The notes beneath the pieces were generated by a model. It made no database searches and was not told the DNA's origin. It saw only the letters and a list, made by a program, of their open reading frames with translations. From NCBI GenBank assembly GCA_023379005.1, contig JAMCTG010000004.1, positions 62,001 through 126,000 on the forward strand: a DNA stretch of 64,000 bases, in the 5' to 3' direction. Origin of the DNA: Candidatus Babelota bacterium (GTDB taxonomy: Bacteria > Babelota > Babeliae > Babelales > Babelaceae). Below, piece by piece: positions 8,621 to 17,036 of the stretch; within the stretch, counting starts at the first letter, position 1; each line of letters starts with the position of its first letter. Both the position numbers and the translations under genes were made by a program.

Positions 8621-9778
8621 TTATTTAGCGCCAGCTTTTTCTAACAAATATTTCATTTCAGTCCCTCTTTTTGTTCTCTCAAGAGGTGTATATCCCATCT
8701 TATCTGCCGCATTGACATCTGCTCCAGCTTCAATTAATAATTTTGCTATGTCTACAAAATTATTATTTACTGCCTTCATCAGAGCAGTCTCACCGAAACT
8801 ATCTTTTGCATTAATATCATTCCCTTTGCGAATTAAGAAATATACGATATTCTTGTGACCTTGTTCACTTGCTTTAATAAGCATATTTCTACCTTGATCA
8901 TCTCTAAGCTCAGTGTCTAGCATTCTAACCATTCTAAAAATTAGAGAAGGTAAATGTGCTGGTAATTCTTTTAGTCCTACAGAATCCAAAACATATTGAT
9001 TTAATTTTTTAAAATCTTCTTCCGTTGATTTAGCTCCCGCTTTAATCAGTATATCGGCTATATCTGTAAGATTATGTGCTTGTGCATGCATAAGAGCATT
9101 CATTCCTTGTATATCTTTTGCATTAATATTCCACGAAGTATAGTTTGTGGCATAATCAATTAATAATTTTACTATATCTTTATAACCCTCCATAGTTGCA
9201 CGTATAAGAGGAGTATGGCCTAATCTATCTCCTTCATTAATATTAAAAATTTGATTTTTGAGTAAAAAAGAAACTACATTACGTAAGTTTGCATTGACCG
9301 CATGAATTAATAAATTTCGTTTAATAGTATCATCTTTCAAATTAGGATCCAATTTTTTTAAAGGAACAAGAATTTCTCTTAAGATAAAATAGCTATCTTT
9401 GAGATCTTTTTCGCTAGGCTTCAAATATAGAGCTAATTTTGCAATTGTCTCGAATACAAATTGATTTAATTTTAAAAAATCATCTTCAGAGTAATCTTTA
9501 AACAGATCTAAAATTTTTTTATTAGCCAGTTTTTGTATAATTGGGCTCCTCGCCCCAATATCTTTATATATTTTTTCAATTTGGGATGATAATGTTTTGA
9601 AATTTTCTACAGGTGACGATCTGGGATCGATCTCCAAATCTGAAAGACGAACATAAACATATTCTCGTATTTGCTCTGGCAATTGGGCATACAAAGATTT
9701 TTCCGTTTCGGCAGGCTCCATTGCAAATAAGTTCGACGAAATAATGAGGATTATTAAATTTAACAAAATTTTTTTCAT
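8621..9778 (-). CDS. Secreted ankyrin-repeat protein (385 aa)
   Basis: A signal peptide (KKILLNLIILIISSNLFA) is followed by a conserved block, LYAQLPEQIREYVYVRLSDL, and then two ankyrin clusters. The first lies at about residues 160-250 (GHTPLIRATMEGYKDIVKLLI, MNALMHAQAHNLTDIADILI). The second lies at about 300-380 (GRNMLIKASEQGHKNIVYFLI, GETALMKAVNNNFVDIAKLLIEAGADVNAAD). Exported ankyrin proteins in host-dependent bacteria often act on host proteins, but no target can be named. It is a tandem paralogue of the next gene upstream, which ends 2 bp before it. There is no sign of decay. Confidence 0.9.
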   Translation of the reverse strand: MKKILLNLIILIISSNLFAMEPAETEKSLYAQLPEQIREYVYVRLSDLEIDPRSSPVENFKTLSSQIEKIYKDIGARSPIIQKLANKKILDLFKDYSEDDFLKLNQFVFETIAKLALYLKPSEKDLKDSYFILREILVPLKKLDPNLKDDTIKRNLLIHAVNANLRNVVSFLLKNQIFNINEGDRLGHTPLIRATMEGYKDIVKLLIDYATNYTSWNINAKDIQGMNALMHAQAHNLTDIADILIKAGAKSTEEDFKKLNQYVLDSVGLKELPAHLPSLIFRMVRMLDTELRDDQGRNMLIKASEQGHKNIVYFLIRKGNDINAKDSFGETALMKAVNNNFVDIAKLLIEAGADVNAADKMGYTPLERTKRGTEMKYLLEKAGAK

Positions 9779-9779
9779 T

Positions 9780-10475
9780 TTAGATTATCACTCCATGACT
9801 CTTCAATAATTTTAATATGTCTGTAAATCCTTGTTTTGTTGCAAATTCAATTGAGTTTTTATTAATAAGTTTAAGATCAGCACGAGAATTGATTAACGTT
9901 TCAACTACATTTTTATGATTATTTATAATTGCCGAATCGAGTGCAGTATCTCCACTATCAGCTTTTGCATTAATCTCGGCACTCTTATTAATCAACAATC
10001 GAACCATTTCTATATCACCATTTGTACTTGCCTCAAAAAGAGGCGTAAATCCACTTTTATCTGATGAGTTAACATTGAATCCGGCCTCAATTAACAATTT
10101 TGCAATATCTTTATGGCGTCTTTCAACTGCTACCATTAGAGCACTTCTTCCAAAACTATCTACCATCTCTTTATCTAACTTATTTAATGTAATTAACCCT
10201 ACTATTAGGGATTTTAAATCACTTGGCAAAGTTTTTAAGTTTAAAACATCTAAAATATATTGATTTATTTTTTCAACATCAGAAAATAAAGTTTTGAAAT
10301 TTTCTACCAATGATAATCTAGGATCAATTTCCAAATCTGAAAGACGAATATAAACATAATCTCTTATCTCAGCAGGCAATTGTGCATATAAAGCTTCTTC
10401 TTCTTTTGCAATCTTATTTGCAAACAAGTTGTATGTGATAATTAGAATAAATAATTTTAACAATATTTTCTTCAT
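9780..10475 (-). CDS. Secreted ankyrin-repeat protein (231 aa), paralogue of neighbour
   Basis: Signal peptide MKKILLKLFILIITYNLFA, then LYAQLPAEIRDYVYIRLSDL, nearly the same as in the gene at 8621-9778, so the pair arose by tandem duplication. About four ankyrin repeats follow (GRSALMVAVERRHKDIAKLLIEAG, GFTPLFEASTNGDIEMVRLLI, GDTALDSAIINNHKNVVETLI). It is shorter because the first ankyrin cluster of the paralogue is absent. GAGAAG lies before the ATG. Probably exported; function unknown. Confidence 0.9.
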   Translation of the reverse strand: MKKILLKLFILIITYNLFANKIAKEEEALYAQLPAEIRDYVYIRLSDLEIDPRLSLVENFKTLFSDVEKINQYILDVLNLKTLPSDLKSLIVGLITLNKLDKEMVDSFGRSALMVAVERRHKDIAKLLIEAGFNVNSSDKSGFTPLFEASTNGDIEMVRLLINKSAEINAKADSGDTALDSAIINNHKNVVETLINSRADLKLINKNSIEFATKQGFTDILKLLKSHGVII

Positions 10476-10695
10476 ATTCTTCTCATTTAATTATATTTCA
10501 TACTTTAATTTTTATTTTACAAAACCCAATGACAAATAGTCAATAGTTTAAAAATTTGTAGATATATACAGTATTTTTATCCCCAATAACCCTATTACAT
10601 TCAAAATTCATCCAATTATTGCAATTAGAATTAATTATTGTGTAAAATATAAATAGAAATTCAAAATAAATAATTAAAGATAATCGGGGGGAAGT

Positions 10696-10914
10696 ATGAA
10701 AGTCTTTAGATTATTGATTGTTTTTATAATTAATTCAATTTTCGCATGTCCAATTTGCATAGACAGATTATCAGAAAATGATGTGCCGTTTTTTATGCGA
10801 AAATCACAAAACATAAATGAAACTTCAAATTCTACGGTTAGTCAGTCTGATGAAATTTCGAAATTAAAAAAAATCCTAGTAGGCAGTTCGCTTTTTAAAG
10901 GAAGAAAAAGATGA
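10696..10914 (+). CDS. Small secreted protein with CPIC motif
   Basis: 72 residues. I do not recognise a family. A hydrophobic export signal (residues 4-17, FRLLIVFIINSIFA) ends right before CPIC, so a CxxC motif would sit at the mature N-terminus. The rest is polar, with a basic end (KGRKR). The ATG follows a very strong GGGGGGAAG ribosome-binding site, which supports a real gene. Its stop overlaps the start of the next small gene (ATGA), so the two are translated together. Confidence 0.65.
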   Translation: MKVFRLLIVFIINSIFACPICIDRLSENDVPFFMRKSQNINETSNSTVSQSDEISKLKKILVGSSLFKGRKR

Positions 10915-11144
10915 AATTAAATATTTTATTTTTGATTATTTGTTATTTTAATTTCGCAAATTCAAAAATTGGCTGCATGGACAAAAGTTATCATTTAGAT
11001 AGATCAAATGGATTTGATTATAAAACTTATCATTATGTTAAATGCAGTTGTCCTTGTAACAAATATCCAAAAACTGATGACTACAGATGCATTCAATGCA
11101 GACATTTTCATGAACCATCAGAGACTATTTTTATAACACACTAA
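10911..11144 (+). CDS. Small secreted Cys-rich protein
   Basis: 77 residues with a signal peptide (MKLNILFLIICYFNFANS) and a mature part with six cysteines arranged as C..CSCPC..C..C (GCMDK, KCSCPCNKYP, YRCIQCRHFH). The CxCxC and CxxC spacing suggests disulphides or a metal site. It overlaps the upstream small gene by 4 bp. No family recognised. A DsbD is encoded at 48.9 kb and could act on such proteins, but that link is inference. Confidence 0.6.
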   Translation: MKLNILFLIICYFNFANSKIGCMDKSYHLDRSNGFDYKTYHYVKCSCPCNKYPKTDDYRCIQCRHFHEPSETIFITH

Positions 11145-11212
11145 AATTATTTTTCTAAAATATTTTGCATACAAACTATTTAGAATTGTCGCCTTAACTT
11201 ACAAGAGTGCAC

Positions 11213-11340
11213 CATCTCTCGATAAAAAATTGCTTCGCAATGTCACTCGAGATGATTTCTAATAATCATGCTGAGTGATTTCGCTTCAACACTCATGCTG
11301 AGTGCCAAGCCTAAAGGGCTTGGTGTATCGAAGCATGAAT
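11213..11340. repeat. Composite dispersed repeats between a small gene and ppsA
   Basis: The left unit (11213-11258) is CATCTCTCG...CACTCGAGATGATTT, the same family as 7622-7672 and 17909-17960. The right unit (11263-11340) has direct repeats CATGCTGAGTG at 11267 and 11294, a CCAAGCC/GGCTTGG hairpin and an end ATCGAAGCATGAA. This fits the widespread bacterial intergenic palindromes of the CATGCTGAG...TCGAAGCATG type. No coding capacity. Confidence 0.6.
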
Positions 11341-11355
11341 TGTTTACAAATAATA

Positions 11356-13749
11356 TTATTTTTTCGATAGTGACAATAAAAACGGTAAAACACTGTCAGA
11401 ATTTAATGAAATTGAATCAATTTTGTTTTCAATTAAAAAATGAGCAAAGTCTGGAAAATCTGACGGCGCCTGCCCGCAAATTCCAATATGTTTCTTAGCT
11501 TTTTTTGCGCCTTTTATTGCCATCTCAATTAATTTTTTTACAGCTAAATCTCTTTCATCAAATAATGATGCTAACAAAGTTGAATCTCTATCAACGCCCA
11601 ATGTTAATTGAGTCAAGTCATTTGAACCTATCGAAAATCCGTCAAACAATTTACTAAATTCATCGATTAAAATTACGTTAGATGGAATTTCACACATCAT
11701 GAGCATTTTAATTTTGTCTTTTGAATAATTGATACCGTTAGATTCAACTGCGTCAAGAGCACATCTTGCGTCGTACAAATTCCTAACAAATGGAATCATC
11801 AACTGAATATTGGTAAAACCCATTTCTTTATAAACTTTTTTTAATGCTGCACACTCTAGTGCAAAACCATCAGCATAATTTTCACTGCAATATCTAATTG
11901 CTCCGCGAAAACCTATCATTGGATTTTCTTCTTTTGGTTCAAAAAGTTGGCCGCCAATTAAATTTGCATATTCATTACTTTTAAAATCTGAAAATCTAAT
12001 AATGACAGGACGAGGATAAAATGCTCCAGCAATTGTACCCAATGCTTGAGCTAATCTATCGACAAAAAAATCTTTTGGATTTTGATAACCTAAAGATAAT
12101 TGTTCAATTTCATTTTTTATATGATCATTTTTTATTCTTTCAGGATGAACAATCGCCATAGGATGAATTTTTATTATAGAATTAATCGTAAATTCCATTC
12201 TTGCAAGTCCAACACCATCGACAGGTAAAAAAGAAAGTTCATAAGCTCTATTTGGGTCGGCAATATTTAACATTAATTGAACAGGCGGTTTTTTTAAATT
12301 TTTCAGTACAATTTCATGTTTTTCAAATGTATAAACGCCGTCATATATATATCCTATATATCCTTGACTACAATCAACTGTAACATTTTGCCCATCATGT
12401 AATATTTTAGTTGCATCCTTTGTTCCAATAATCGCAGGAATTCCTAACTCTCTGCTCACAATTGCGGCATGACAAGTTCTACCACCTTTATCAGTTATAA
12501 TTGCGGCAGCCTTTTTCATGATTGGAACCCAATCAGGGTCGGTCATAGAAGTGACTAAAATGTCACCCTCTTCAAAATTTTTTGAATCTTTTAAACTTTT
12601 TAAAATTTTTACTGCACCATTAGCAATTTTTTGGCCAACGCTTAATCCCTGTAATAATATTTTAACATTATTAGGAGACTGTAAATAATAACGAGTTAGT
12701 GTTTCTGCACGATTTTGTAATGAATGTACAGTCTCTGGTCGAGCTTGGACAATATAAATTTTTCCATCCTGACCATCCTTTGCCCATTCAATATCCATAG
12801 GCATCCATTTATTATTTAATTTGGAATAATAATCTTCAATTATGCAGCAATATTTTGACAGCTCTAAAATTTCATCATCAGTTAATGAAAATTTATTTCT
12901 ATCTTTTAAATCAAGGTCAACTGTTTTTATTGGTGTTTTAGATTTATTTTCATCATAAATAATTTTAATTTCTTTATCGCCCAATTGTTTTTTTATGATT
13001 GGTCGAAATCCTTGCATTAAAGTTTTTTTATGCACATGGAATTCATCAGGATTTACAAGACCAGATACCAATGCTTGTCCCAATCCATAAGAAGAAGTTA
13101 TTTCAACAATGTCTTTAAAACCAGTGTCAGTATCTAAAGTAAATGCAACACCTGCACATGCAAGATCAGAACGAACCATTTTTTGAATACCAACAGAAAT
13201 ACCGACTTGAAAGTGATCAATTTTATTGTTTATACGATAAACAATTGCTCGGTCTGTAAATAAAGATGCCATGCATTTTTTTACACTATCAAGTAGATAA
13301 TCTGCACCTTTTACATTTAAATAAGTTTCTTGTTGGCCAGCAAATGAAGCTGAAGGTAAATCTTCAGCAGTTGCAGATGATCTTACCGCAACATCGCAGT
13401 TCGGTTTATAAATTTTACAAAGTTCTTCATAAGCTTGAACGATTTCTTTTTCAAGATCTTGTGGAAGTGGGGCATCATAAATTAATTTTCTAATTTCTTG
13501 GCCAACTTGTTGTAAAACGCTTACATCAATTGGAAATTCCAACTGCTGTGCAATTTGTTTTAATCGAGAAATTAAATGATTACTTTTAAGGTGATGCCAA
13601 TAACTTTCACTTGTGATCGCAAAACCTTGTGGAATCCTAATTCCCAAAGATGATAAATGCTGAATCATTTCACCAATTGAAGCATTTTTCCCACCAACAA
13701 TTGCAATATCATTGATTCCAGTGTCTTTAAATAATTTTATATATTTCAT
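11356..13749 (-). CDS. ppsA: Phosphoenolpyruvate synthase
   Basis: Converts pyruvate, ATP and water to PEP, AMP and phosphate, the entry to gluconeogenesis. At 797 residues it has the family length. The N-terminal ATP-grasp domain starts KYIKLFKDTGINDIAIVGGKNAS. The phosphohistidine lies in GGRTCHAAIVSRELGIPA (near residue 425). The C-terminal PEP/pyruvate barrel has GVGLARMEFTIN, GFRGAIRYCS and the Cys in HIGICGQAPS. The GVGLARMEF form favours PEP synthase over pyruvate phosphate dikinase. In a cell that imports nucleotides it may help feed envelope sugar synthesis. Confidence 0.96.
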   Translation of the reverse strand: MKYIKLFKDTGINDIAIVGGKNASIGEMIQHLSSLGIRIPQGFAITSESYWHHLKSNHLISRLKQIAQQLEFPIDVSVLQQVGQEIRKLIYDAPLPQDLEKEIVQAYEELCKIYKPNCDVAVRSSATAEDLPSASFAGQQETYLNVKGADYLLDSVKKCMASLFTDRAIVYRINNKIDHFQVGISVGIQKMVRSDLACAGVAFTLDTDTGFKDIVEITSSYGLGQALVSGLVNPDEFHVHKKTLMQGFRPIIKKQLGDKEIKIIYDENKSKTPIKTVDLDLKDRNKFSLTDDEILELSKYCCIIEDYYSKLNNKWMPMDIEWAKDGQDGKIYIVQARPETVHSLQNRAETLTRYYLQSPNNVKILLQGLSVGQKIANGAVKILKSLKDSKNFEEGDILVTSMTDPDWVPIMKKAAAIITDKGGRTCHAAIVSRELGIPAIIGTKDATKILHDGQNVTVDCSQGYIGYIYDGVYTFEKHEIVLKNLKKPPVQLMLNIADPNRAYELSFLPVDGVGLARMEFTINSIIKIHPMAIVHPERIKNDHIKNEIEQLSLGYQNPKDFFVDRLAQALGTIAGAFYPRPVIIRFSDFKSNEYANLIGGQLFEPKEENPMIGFRGAIRYCSENYADGFALECAALKKVYKEMGFTNIQLMIPFVRNLYDARCALDAVESNGINYSKDKIKMLMMCEIPSNVILIDEFSKLFDGFSIGSNDLTQLTLGVDRDSTLLASLFDERDLAVKKLIEMAIKGAKKAKKHIGICGQAPSDFPDFAHFLIENKIDSISLNSDSVLPFLLSLSKK

Positions 13750-13753
13750 GAAT

Positions 13754-14896
13754 CTACATTAATGTTTTTAAAATTTCTTTTATGCTGGTAATTCCCGCAT
13801 TAACTTTTTCTATTGCATCATCGACTAATAATTTGAAGCCATTTTTTATTGCATGTTGCAAAATTTGATTATAATCATAATTATTTGATATAAAAGATTT
13901 TAATTTGGAATCTAAAATTAAAAGTTCAAAAATTCCAACTCGTCCTTTATAACCAATATAATTACAGCTTGCGCAACCTTTCGCATCATAACATTTTGTA
14001 ATTTCAAGATTCATTTTTCTTAAAATTTCATTTTCATCAACAGTTAATTTTGTTTCAAAACAACATTGAGAACATAATTTTCTGACAAGTCTTTGGGACA
14101 ATACTCCGCTCAATGCAGCTGAAATTAAAAAAGGTTCGATTTGCATTTCAATTAATCTTGTTATCGCACTGACGCTATCATTTGTATGCATGGTGCTAAA
14201 AACTAAATGTCCTGTCAATGATGCACGTATAGCAACATCAGCAGTTTCTCTATCTCGAATTTCTCCAACCATTAGAATATCAGGATCTTGTCTTAAAATC
14301 GAACGAATTCCACTTGCAAATGTAAAACCAATTTCATTATTAATTTGGCTTTGTGTTATTTTGTCTATTGAATATTCGATCGGGTCTTCAAGTGTCACAA
14401 TATTTTTTTCATTTTTATCAAGACTTGATAACACGGAATATAAGGTTGTTGTTTTTCCAGAACCTGTAGGGCCAGTTACAATTATAAAACCTGTGGAAGA
14501 AGAAATTAATCTTTCAAATTCTTTTTTTGCACGTTCATTAAAACCTAAAATATTCAGAGAAAAATTTTTATCCGCACGATCAAGAATTCTTATTACAATT
14601 TTTTCACCATATAATGTGGGAAAACTTGAAACACGTAAGTCAGCATTTTTGAACCAAAATTTACCATCTTGAGGTAGCCTTTTTTCAGCCAAATCTAAAT
14701 TTGAAACAACTTTTATTCGTGAAAGTAATTGATTTGCAGTTTCTTTTTCAATTTTCTTTTTATCATACAGCACACCATCGATTCGAAATCTAATATTTAA
14801 ATTTTCATTTTCAAATTGAAGATGAATGTCTGAGGAACGAAGTCTTATGGCATCAATCAGTAAATCATCTAATAATTTAACAGTCGATTGTTTCAT
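13754..14896 (-). CDS. GspE/PilB-family secretion or pilus assembly ATPase, short form
   Basis: Hexameric ATPase that powers type II secretion or type IV pilus extension. Clear motifs: SSDIHLQFE and RFRIDGVLYD in the N2 domain, Walker A GPTGSGKTTTL (near residue 140), Asp box TLEDPIEYSI, Walker B RSILRQDPDILMVGEIRD and a His box GHLVFSTMHTND. A zinc site follows, CSQC...CASC. At 380 residues it lacks the N1 domain of typical PilB/GspE (about 560), though the zinc site and sequence exclude PilT. The ATG at 14896 overlaps the upstream stop as ATGA; an ATG at 14908 is also in frame. No pilin or GspF lies nearby. Confidence 0.9.
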   Translation of the reverse strand: MKQSTVKLLDDLLIDAIRLRSSDIHLQFENENLNIRFRIDGVLYDKKKIEKETANQLLSRIKVVSNLDLAEKRLPQDGKFWFKNADLRVSSFPTLYGEKIVIRILDRADKNFSLNILGFNERAKKEFERLISSSTGFIIVTGPTGSGKTTTLYSVLSSLDKNEKNIVTLEDPIEYSIDKITQSQINNEIGFTFASGIRSILRQDPDILMVGEIRDRETADVAIRASLTGHLVFSTMHTNDSVSAITRLIEMQIEPFLISAALSGVLSQRLVRKLCSQCCFETKLTVDENEILRKMNLEITKCYDAKGCASCNYIGYKGRVGIFELLILDSKLKSFISNNYDYNQILQHAIKNGFKLLVDDAIEKVNAGITSIKEILKTLM

Positions 14897-15273
14897 CCAA
14901 CTTTCCATCCTATGACAAAACTAATAACGCACATTATACTCAAAATTAAGTTTGATTTAATTTGCTCAATAATTAAATAAAATAAATCTTGAATTGACTG
15001 CACATGTTCCATTCCAAAAATTTGTCTAGCATAATCATATTTAATTGTTATTAAATTAAAATAATGTGTTGCCCAAAATGCAGCTGCGACACTTAAAACT
15101 AATAAAAAAATATATTTTCCGTAATTTTTAAAAATAAAACCAGCAATGAATGCAACAAAACAATATGCAGCATATAATAATGCTTTTTCTGCAGAAAAAT
15201 CTCTTGAATATTCTGTAAATGTTTCTTTTAGAGTGTGCTTTAAGCGACCAAAAAACCCTAGTGATGTATTCAT
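14893..15273 (-). CDS. Small membrane protein, function unknown
   Basis: 126 residues with an amphipathic N-terminus and three to four hydrophobic segments (about 30-48, 52-70 and 105-125). No recognised family. AAGGAT before the ATG supports translation, and the 4-bp overlap with the GspE/PilB-like gene downstream suggests a shared function. It could be a membrane partner of that ATPase, but this is guilt by association only. Confidence 0.7.
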   Translation of the reverse strand: MNTSLGFFGRLKHTLKETFTEYSRDFSAEKALLYAAYCFVAFIAGFIFKNYGKYIFLLVLSVAAAFWATHYFNLITIKYDYARQIFGMEHVQSIQDLFYLIIEQIKSNLILSIMCVISFVIGWKVG

Positions 15274-15308
15274 ATCAAAATCCTTTCTTTAAAAAATTTA
15301 TACAAAAA

Positions 15309-15340
15309 AGAACGCCTAACTTTCTACAGTTAGGCGTTCT
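15309..15340 (-). terminator. Bidirectional terminator after hup
   Basis: A 12-bp stem AGAACGCCTAAC/GTTAGGCGTTCT with an 8-nt loop. T-runs flank it on both strands (TTTTTTG on minus after the stem). It ends hup, whose stop is 18 bp away. Confidence 0.85.
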
Positions 15341-15357
15341 TTTTGTTTTATTCAAAC

Positions 15358-15633
15358 TTATGAAGCTACAAGCTCGCGTAATGCTTTACCTGGTTTAAAT
15401 TTTGCAACTTTTTTTGCAGGTATTTGCATTTTTTGTCCTGTTGCAGGATTTACGCCTCTTCTTGCTTTTCTTTTAATGCAAGTAAAAGTACCAAATCCTG
15501 TTAACACAACTGACTTACCAGTTTTCAATGATGCGCCAACGCTTTTAATGAAAGATTCTAATGCTTTCTTAGCTTGAGCTTTTGGCAATTTTGACATCTT
15601 GGACATTTGTTCGATTAATTTAGCTTTATTCAT
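15358..15633 (-). CDS. hup: HU-family histone-like DNA-binding protein
   Basis: Bends and compacts DNA as a dimer. At 91 residues with MNKAKLIEQMS at the start, GFGTFTCIKRKARRGVNPATG (the DNA-binding arm) and VAKFKPGKALRELV at the end, it is a standard HU rather than an IHF subunit. AAGGAATTAT precedes the ATG. It has its own promoter (TTGACA, 15724) and a strong terminator, so it is a single-gene unit with expected high expression. Confidence 0.96.
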   Translation of the reverse strand: MNKAKLIEQMSKMSKLPKAQAKKALESFIKSVGASLKTGKSVVLTGFGTFTCIKRKARRGVNPATGQKMQIPAKKVAKFKPGKALRELVAS

Positions 15634-15701
15634 ATAATTCCTTAACTATAATGATTTTGGTTGAATCACCTTTTACGAACAAAAACTAGCACTTAAAGCA
15701 A

Positions 15702-15729
15702 ACATTATTTAATCAAAAAAAAATGTCAA
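15702..15729 (-). promoter_or_regulatory. Promoter of hup
   Basis: Perfect TTGACA on the minus strand (15724-15729) and TAATGT (15702-15707) 16 bp apart, about 70 bp upstream of hup. Confidence 0.55.
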
Positions 15730-15838
15730 GCTTTTTTTATTAAGTCTATTTTTTATAGATGATTAATTTTTTGTAATTTTTTTTATTTAAGTGATTTCAA
15801 AATAAGATTATTTAATTTTATGATCAATTAAAGAGACT

Positions 15839-15881
15839 GGCCTGCCAGGCATTCGCTCATTTTTTCAAAATGACGAATGAC
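15839..15881. repeat. GGCCTGCCAGGC repeat 3' of tRNA-Leu
   Basis: GGCCTGCCAGGC followed by nested inverted repeats ATTCG...CGAAT and TCATTTT...AAAATGA, ending TGACTGG at the tRNA 3' end. It shares its start and end with the segment 3' of tRNA-Ser (54404-54468). Confidence 0.6.
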
Positions 15882-15968
15882 TGGTGCCGAGGGCCGGACT
15901 CGAACCGGCATGAGGAAACCCTCGAAGGATTTTAAGTCCTTTGCGTCTACCAATTTCGCCACCTCGGC
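15882..15968 (-). tRNA. tRNA-Leu (TAA)
   Basis: 87 nt on the minus strand with a class II long variable arm. Acceptor GCCGAGG/CCTCGGC, anticodon stem AAGGA/TCCTT with loop CTTAAAA (anticodon TAA), T-arm GCCGG TTCGAGT CCGGC. CCA is encoded. Confidence 0.97.
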
Positions 15969-15992
15969 AATCTTTTCTCGCTCTCTTTTTTT

Positions 15993-16066
15993 TGGAGGCG
16001 GCACCCGGATTCGAACCGGGGATCAGGGTTTTGCAGACCCATGCCTTACCACTTGGCTATGCCGCC
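15993..16066 (-). tRNA. tRNA-Cys (GCA)
   Basis: 74 nt on the minus strand. Acceptor GGCGGCA/TGCCGCC with the U73 discriminator typical of tRNA-Cys, anticodon stem TGGGT/ACCCT with loop CTGCAAA (anticodon GCA), T-loop TTCGAAT. CCA is encoded. It lies 24 bp upstream of tRNA-Leu, probably one transcript. Confidence 0.97.
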
Positions 16067-16083
16067 GGAAAAGAGCAAATCAA

Positions 16084-16662
16084 TTATTTCATTTCTGCTT
16101 TAACAGCCATTTCTTCAACTGGCGCAGATTCTTCTGTTTGCTCAGCAGTTAACCCAAGCAAATCTTTTAATTCTTGTGCAGTTATAGCTCTAATACCGGC
16201 TGGTAATTCCTGCTCAAATTTTTCATTTGGCGCCTTTAAATATTTTTGCTTAGCAGGACCTTCTACCATATAGCTAGAATCTTTTTTGCTCAACTGATAC
16301 CATTCAGCCATTCCGCCTTCATAAACTGAGACATTATTAAAGCCAAGTTCCTTTAATTTTTTAGCTTCTGAAGCACTAGCAGTGCAAGCATAATTGGAAC
16401 AATAAATAACTATCGGCATATTTTTATTCCAATTTTCAGATTTAGCTTTATCAGCTACTTGACCAAAAGGAATATGTATAGATCCCTTAATATGAACATC
16501 ATCATATAATGCTTTATCAAGAACATTTATAACTTTTACACCTTGAGATATCTCAGCCTGTCCTTTGATGTCAATTGTGTCGGATTTCTTTTCAGTTCCA
16601 CACCCAGCTAATAATAGCACTAAAATTGAAAATAATCCACTGGTTTTAAAGCTTTTTATCAT
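16084..16662 (-). CDS. Rhodanese-domain lipoprotein
   Basis: Signal peptide with lipobox LLAGC (Cys near residue 21), so a lipid-anchored periplasmic protein. A single rhodanese domain spans about residues 40-135: VKVINVLDKALYDDVHIKGSIHIPF, then the active-site loop IVIYCSNYACTASASEA with the expected catalytic Cys, then GFNNVSVYEGGMAEW. Rhodaneses transfer sulphane sulphur; the natural acceptor here is unknown. An extra C-terminal tail of about 50 residues has no match I can name. It is followed by tRNA-Cys and tRNA-Leu on the same strand. Confidence 0.9.
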   Translation of the reverse strand: MIKSFKTSGLFSILVLLLAGCGTEKKSDTIDIKGQAEISQGVKVINVLDKALYDDVHIKGSIHIPFGQVADKAKSENWNKNMPIVIYCSNYACTASASEAKKLKELGFNNVSVYEGGMAEWYQLSKKDSSYMVEGPAKQKYLKAPNEKFEQELPAGIRAITAQELKDLLGLTAEQTEESAPVEEMAVKAEMK

Positions 16663-16692
16663 AAAATAACCTTGTATTTTTTTCTAAATAAG

Positions 16693-16724
16693 ACAGGCAT
16701 AAATTTACCAGAAATTTAGCCTGT
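16693..16724 (-). terminator. Probable hairpin terminator after DUF1653 gene
   Basis: ACAGGC and AAATTT pair with AAATTT and GCCTGT around a short loop. On the minus strand the tail is CTTATTTAG, only moderately T-rich. Confidence 0.4.
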
Positions 16725-16733
16725 AGCAAGTTT

Positions 16734-17024
16734 TTAATTAATTTTTTTAAATCTTGGTACCATTTGGCCTTCAGAATTCAAAACCATTTCTGTAAAAACT
16801 TTCTTTGATCTCATCCAACAAGTTCCCGCTGGTAGTAGTTTTTCAGAACCACGAATTTTGGATTCATACAATTGCTGATACACAACATATTCCTGATAAG
16901 GATTTTCTTCTAATTTTGCAACACAAATAACTTTATAATTATTTCCTTTATAATGTTGATAAATTCCTGGTGTTACAATTTCTGACATTACATCTTGTTC
17001 AAAATTTATATTTTCCGTAATCAT
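16734..17024 (-). CDS. DUF1653 domain protein
   Basis: 96 residues. The centre PGIYQHYKGNNYKVICVA and EYVVYQQLYES, with a C-terminal PRFKKI, match the DUF1653 family of small uncharacterised bacterial proteins. Here the segment between is longer than in many members (KLLPAGTCWMRSKKVF). An AAAGGA site precedes the ATG. It follows lepB closely (12 bp) and shares its transcript. No function is established. Confidence 0.8.
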   Translation of the reverse strand: MITENINFEQDVMSEIVTPGIYQHYKGNNYKVICVAKLEENPYQEYVVYQQLYESKIRGSEKLLPAGTCWMRSKKVFTEMVLNSEGQMVPRFKKIN

Positions 17025-17036
17025 ATTTTCCTTTTT

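Noticed and set aside
14190-14672. 160-codon frame opposite the GspE/PilB ATPase
   Set aside because: Complete overlap with a strongly conserved gene, no start signals, and composition of an antisense shadow.
15877-16273. Open frames crossing tRNA-Leu and tRNA-Cys
   Set aside because: They read through tRNA sequence and have no coding features, so they are artefacts of tRNA sequence.
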